DNA of 64,000 nucleotides from Streptomyces finlayi (GTDB taxonomy: Bacteria > Actinomycetota > Actinomycetes > Streptomycetales > Streptomycetaceae), in contig NZ_CP045702.1 of NCBI RefSeq assembly GCF_014216315.1, positions 5,022,001-5,086,000 of the forward strand, given 5' to 3'. The position numbers were made by a program, and so were the translations under genes. Below the pieces are notes generated by a model that saw nothing but the letters and a program-made list of their open reading frames with translations, was not told where the DNA came from and ran no database searches. This document shows positions 62,118-64,000 of this stretch, one piece after another (position 1 is the first letter of the stretch; the number at the start of each line of letters is the position of its first letter).

Positions 62118-64000
62118 GATTCCTCCAGCGGGGTCACGACGGCCAGCACCTGGTCCATGGCGACGGTGGCGCCCGCCGTGACATCGAGTTCGGTCACGGT
62201 CCCGGCGTGCGGCGCGGAGATGACGTGTTCCATCTTCATCGCCTCGACGACGAGCAGGCTCTGCCCGGCGCTCACCTCGTCCCCGACGGCCACCTTCACC
62301 ACGGTGACGGTCCCCGGCATGGGCGCGGCGAGCGTGTCGACCCCCGCCCGGCCGGCGCCGCTGAGGGACGCCTCCACCGGGTCGTGGTCCTGGACGTGCC
62401 AGGTGTCGCCGTCCCGGCCCAGCCAGCTGCCCTCGGGCGAGGTGGCGTGGTCGAAGGTGTGGGTCAGTCCGTCGATCTCGACGGTGATCCGGTGACCGGA
62501 CCCGACGACGAGCCGGGCCGCACGGGGAGCGGACTGCGGCGGGACCGGCCCACAGGTGTCCACCCGGCCGTGCTCGGCCTGCCCGCCGTCCCCGGTGAGC
62601 CCGAGCGTCAGCTCGGCCCCCGTCGGCCACGGGCGCAGAGCGGTCCGCACCGGCTCGTGGCCCGGCACCCGGAAGTGCCGCACGACCGGAGCCGGGGTGC
62701 CGCCGAGGCGCCAGCCACTGGGCGCGGAGAACGGGTCGGCCCAGGTGTCCGGCGACGCGGCGGGGGAGGACTGACGCAGCAGCGCCGCCGCCCCGTACAC
62801 CTCTTCCGGTACGCCCTCCGGGATCAGCCCCGCGACCTCGCGCTCCACCAGGCCGGTGTCCAACTCGCCCGCGGTCACCAGCGGGTGGGCGAGCAGCCGG
62901 CGCAGGAAGCCCGCGTTGGTCGGGACGCCGAGCACCACCGTGTCGGCCAGGGCCGCGCGCAGCCGGCGCAGGGCCGTGGCCCGGTCGGGGCCGTACGCGA
63001 TGACCTTCGACAGCATGGGGTCGTACGTGCTGCCGACCGGCACGCCCTCGCTGAGGCCGGAGTCCGTGCGGACCCCGCCGTCCTGCGGCTCGCTCAGCCG
63101 CAGGACCGTACCGCCGGACGGCAGGAAGCCGCGGGACGGGTCCTCGGCGCAGACACGGGCCTCGATGGCATGGCCGTTGAGGGTGATGTCGTCCTGCTTG
63201 TACGGGAGTTGCTCACCGGCGGCGATCCGGAGCTGCCACTCCACCAGGTCCAGTCCGGTGATCAGCTCCGTCACCGGGTGCTCGACCTGGAGGCGGGTGT
63301 TCATCTCCATGAAGCAGTACGCGGCGGGGTCGTCGCCCGGCACGATGAACTCCACCGTGCCCGCGCCGACATAGCCGCAGGAGCGGGCCGCCTGCACGGC
63401 GGCCTCACCCATGGCGGCCCGGGTCGCCTCGTCGAGCAGGACCGACGGGGCCTCCTCGATGATCTTCTGGTGGCGGCGCTGGAGGGAGCACTCGCGCTCA
63501 CCGAGATGCAGCACGTTCCCGTGGCCGTCGGCCAGGACCTGGATCTCGATGTGGCGCGGCCGGTCGATCCACCGCTCCACCAGGAGGGTGTCGTCGCCGA
63601 AGGAGAGGCGGGCCTCGCGCCTTGCCGCCGCGATCTCATCGGCGAGCAGGGCCTCGTCGCGCACCAGTCGCATGCCCTTGCCGCCACCACCCGCCGAGGG
63701 CTTCAGCAGGACGGGCATGGCGATCTCGCGGGCGGAAGCGGCCAGTTGGGCATCGGTGAGTCCGCTGCCCGAGGAGCCGGGCACGACCGGCACACCCGCC
63801 GCCGCGACCGTCTCCTTGGCCCGGATCTTGTCGCCCATGAGGGAGATCGCGGAGGCGGGCGGGCCGATGAAGACGAGACCGGCCTCCGCGCACGCCTGCG
63901 CGAAGCCCGCGTTCTCGGCGAGGAACCCGTAGCCCGGGTGGACGGCCTCGGCGCCGGTGCGCCGGGCGGCGTCCAGCAGCCGTTCCACGCAGAGATAGCT
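62114..64000 (-). CDS. Biotin-dependent acyl-CoA carboxylase alpha subunit, partial
   Basis: About 628 codons are visible; the true start lies beyond the right edge and the first complete codons read SYLCVERLLD. Biotin carboxylase with ATP-grasp (KPSAGGGGKGMRLV, EMNTRLQVEHPVTE) is followed by a C-terminal biotinyl domain with the carrier lysine in VEAMKMEHV. In this setting it is most likely the methylcrotonyl-CoA or geranyl/propionyl-type carboxylase of leucine breakdown (liu/acc). It overlaps hmgL by four bases. Confidence 0.93.
   Translation of the reverse strand, partial: SYLCVERLLDAARRTGAEAVHPGYGFLAENAGFAQACAEAGLVFIGPPASAISLMGDKIRAKETVAAAGVPVVPGSSGSGLTDAQLAASAREIAMPVLLKPSAGGGGKGMRLVRDEALLADEIAAARREARLSFGDDTLLVERWIDRPRHIEIQVLADGHGNVLHLGERECSLQRRHQKIIEEAPSVLLDEATRAAMGEAAVQAARSCGYVGAGTVEFIVPGDDPAAYCFMEMNTRLQVEHPVTELITGLDLVEWQLRIAAGEQLPYKQDDITLNGHAIEARVCAEDPSRGFLPSGGTVLRLSEPQDGGVRTDSGLSEGVPVGSTYDPMLSKVIAYGPDRATALRRLRAALADTVVLGVPTNAGFLRRLLAHPLVTAGELDTGLVEREVAGLIPEGVPEEVYGAAALLRQSSPAASPDTWADPFSAPSGWRLGGTPAPVVRHFRVPGHEPVRTALRPWPTGAELTLGLTGDGGQAEHGRVDTCGPVPPQSAPRAARLVVGSGHRITVEIDGLTHTFDHATSPEGSWLGRDGDTWHVQDHDPVEASLSGAGRAGVDTLAAPMPGTVTVVKVAVGDEVSAGQSLLVVEAMKMEHVISAPHAGTVTELDVTAGATVAMDQVLAVVTPLEES

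Overview
The window is high-GC actinobacterial chromosome, almost certainly Streptomyces. It carries the cslA/glxA tip-glycan genes, cdgA, the ceb/bglC cellobiose locus, ornA-adpA, the desferrioxamine des cluster and a leucine-catabolism operon in the order I remember from the core of the S. coelicolor chromosome (about SCO2837 down to SCO2777). That synteny is recalled, not searched.

Layout. 1-8.1 kb: glxA (partial) and cslA on the minus strand, an intact IS4-family element with target duplication upstream of cslA, then a secreted NlpC/P60-type cell-wall protein, an SPFH protein and a secreted AA10 copper monooxygenase with two DasR-type boxes in front. 8.6-16.1 kb: a MITE-like inverted-repeat element touching the stop of an IclR regulator, an ehuBCDA-type ectoine ABC transporter, a 2-hydroxyacid dehydrogenase, a EutA-like Asp/Glu-racemase-superfamily protein and a flavin oxidoreductase. 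16.1-19.6 kb: a PAS-GGDEF-EAL protein (CdgA-like) and a secreted M6 metalloprotease. 19.7-26 kb: a minus-strand run of a primase-like protein, a small protein, an SF1-type helicase, an unrecognised 545-residue protein, a RecB/Cas4-like nuclease and a PAP2 enzyme; the middle three overlap in translation. 26.4-30.6 kb: phosphatase, TPR regulator and small proteins. 30.8-36.9 kb: bglC-cebGFE and divergent cebR with a perfect CebR operator. 37.1-40.5 kb: ornA-adpA with an IS5-family element 16 bp upstream of the adpA start. 40.5-43.9 kb: membrane protein, universal stress protein, glmS and a small protein. 44.1-49.2 kb: desABCD with an iron box. 49.3-59.9 kb: a remnant of a siderophore-interacting protein, a second iron box, a 9-kb RHS/YD-repeat polymorphic toxin gene with Hint and nuclease-like C-terminus, its immunity gene and a broken downstream gene. 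60-64 kb: acdH-hmgL-accA1 (partial).

Four minus-strand tRNA genes are present: three identical tRNA-Lys(CTT) and one tRNA-His(GTG), each next to a strong hairpin.

How it fits together. CslA/GlxA, the AA10 enzyme and the NlpC/P60-type protein suit hyphal-tip wall remodelling. CdgA makes or breaks c-di-GMP and oligoribonuclease finishes pGpG breakdown beside the master regulator adpA. The ceb system imports cellobiose for BglC. The des genes make desferrioxamine, but the neighbouring uptake genes appear to have been lost where the toxin locus now sits.

Most notable: adpA lacks the TTA codon for which the gene is known and has an IS between its start and its native upstream DNA; the toxin locus occupies the expected desE-desF position; and the coupled helicase/unknown/Fe-S-nuclease cassette is a candidate undescribed nucleic-acid-processing system.
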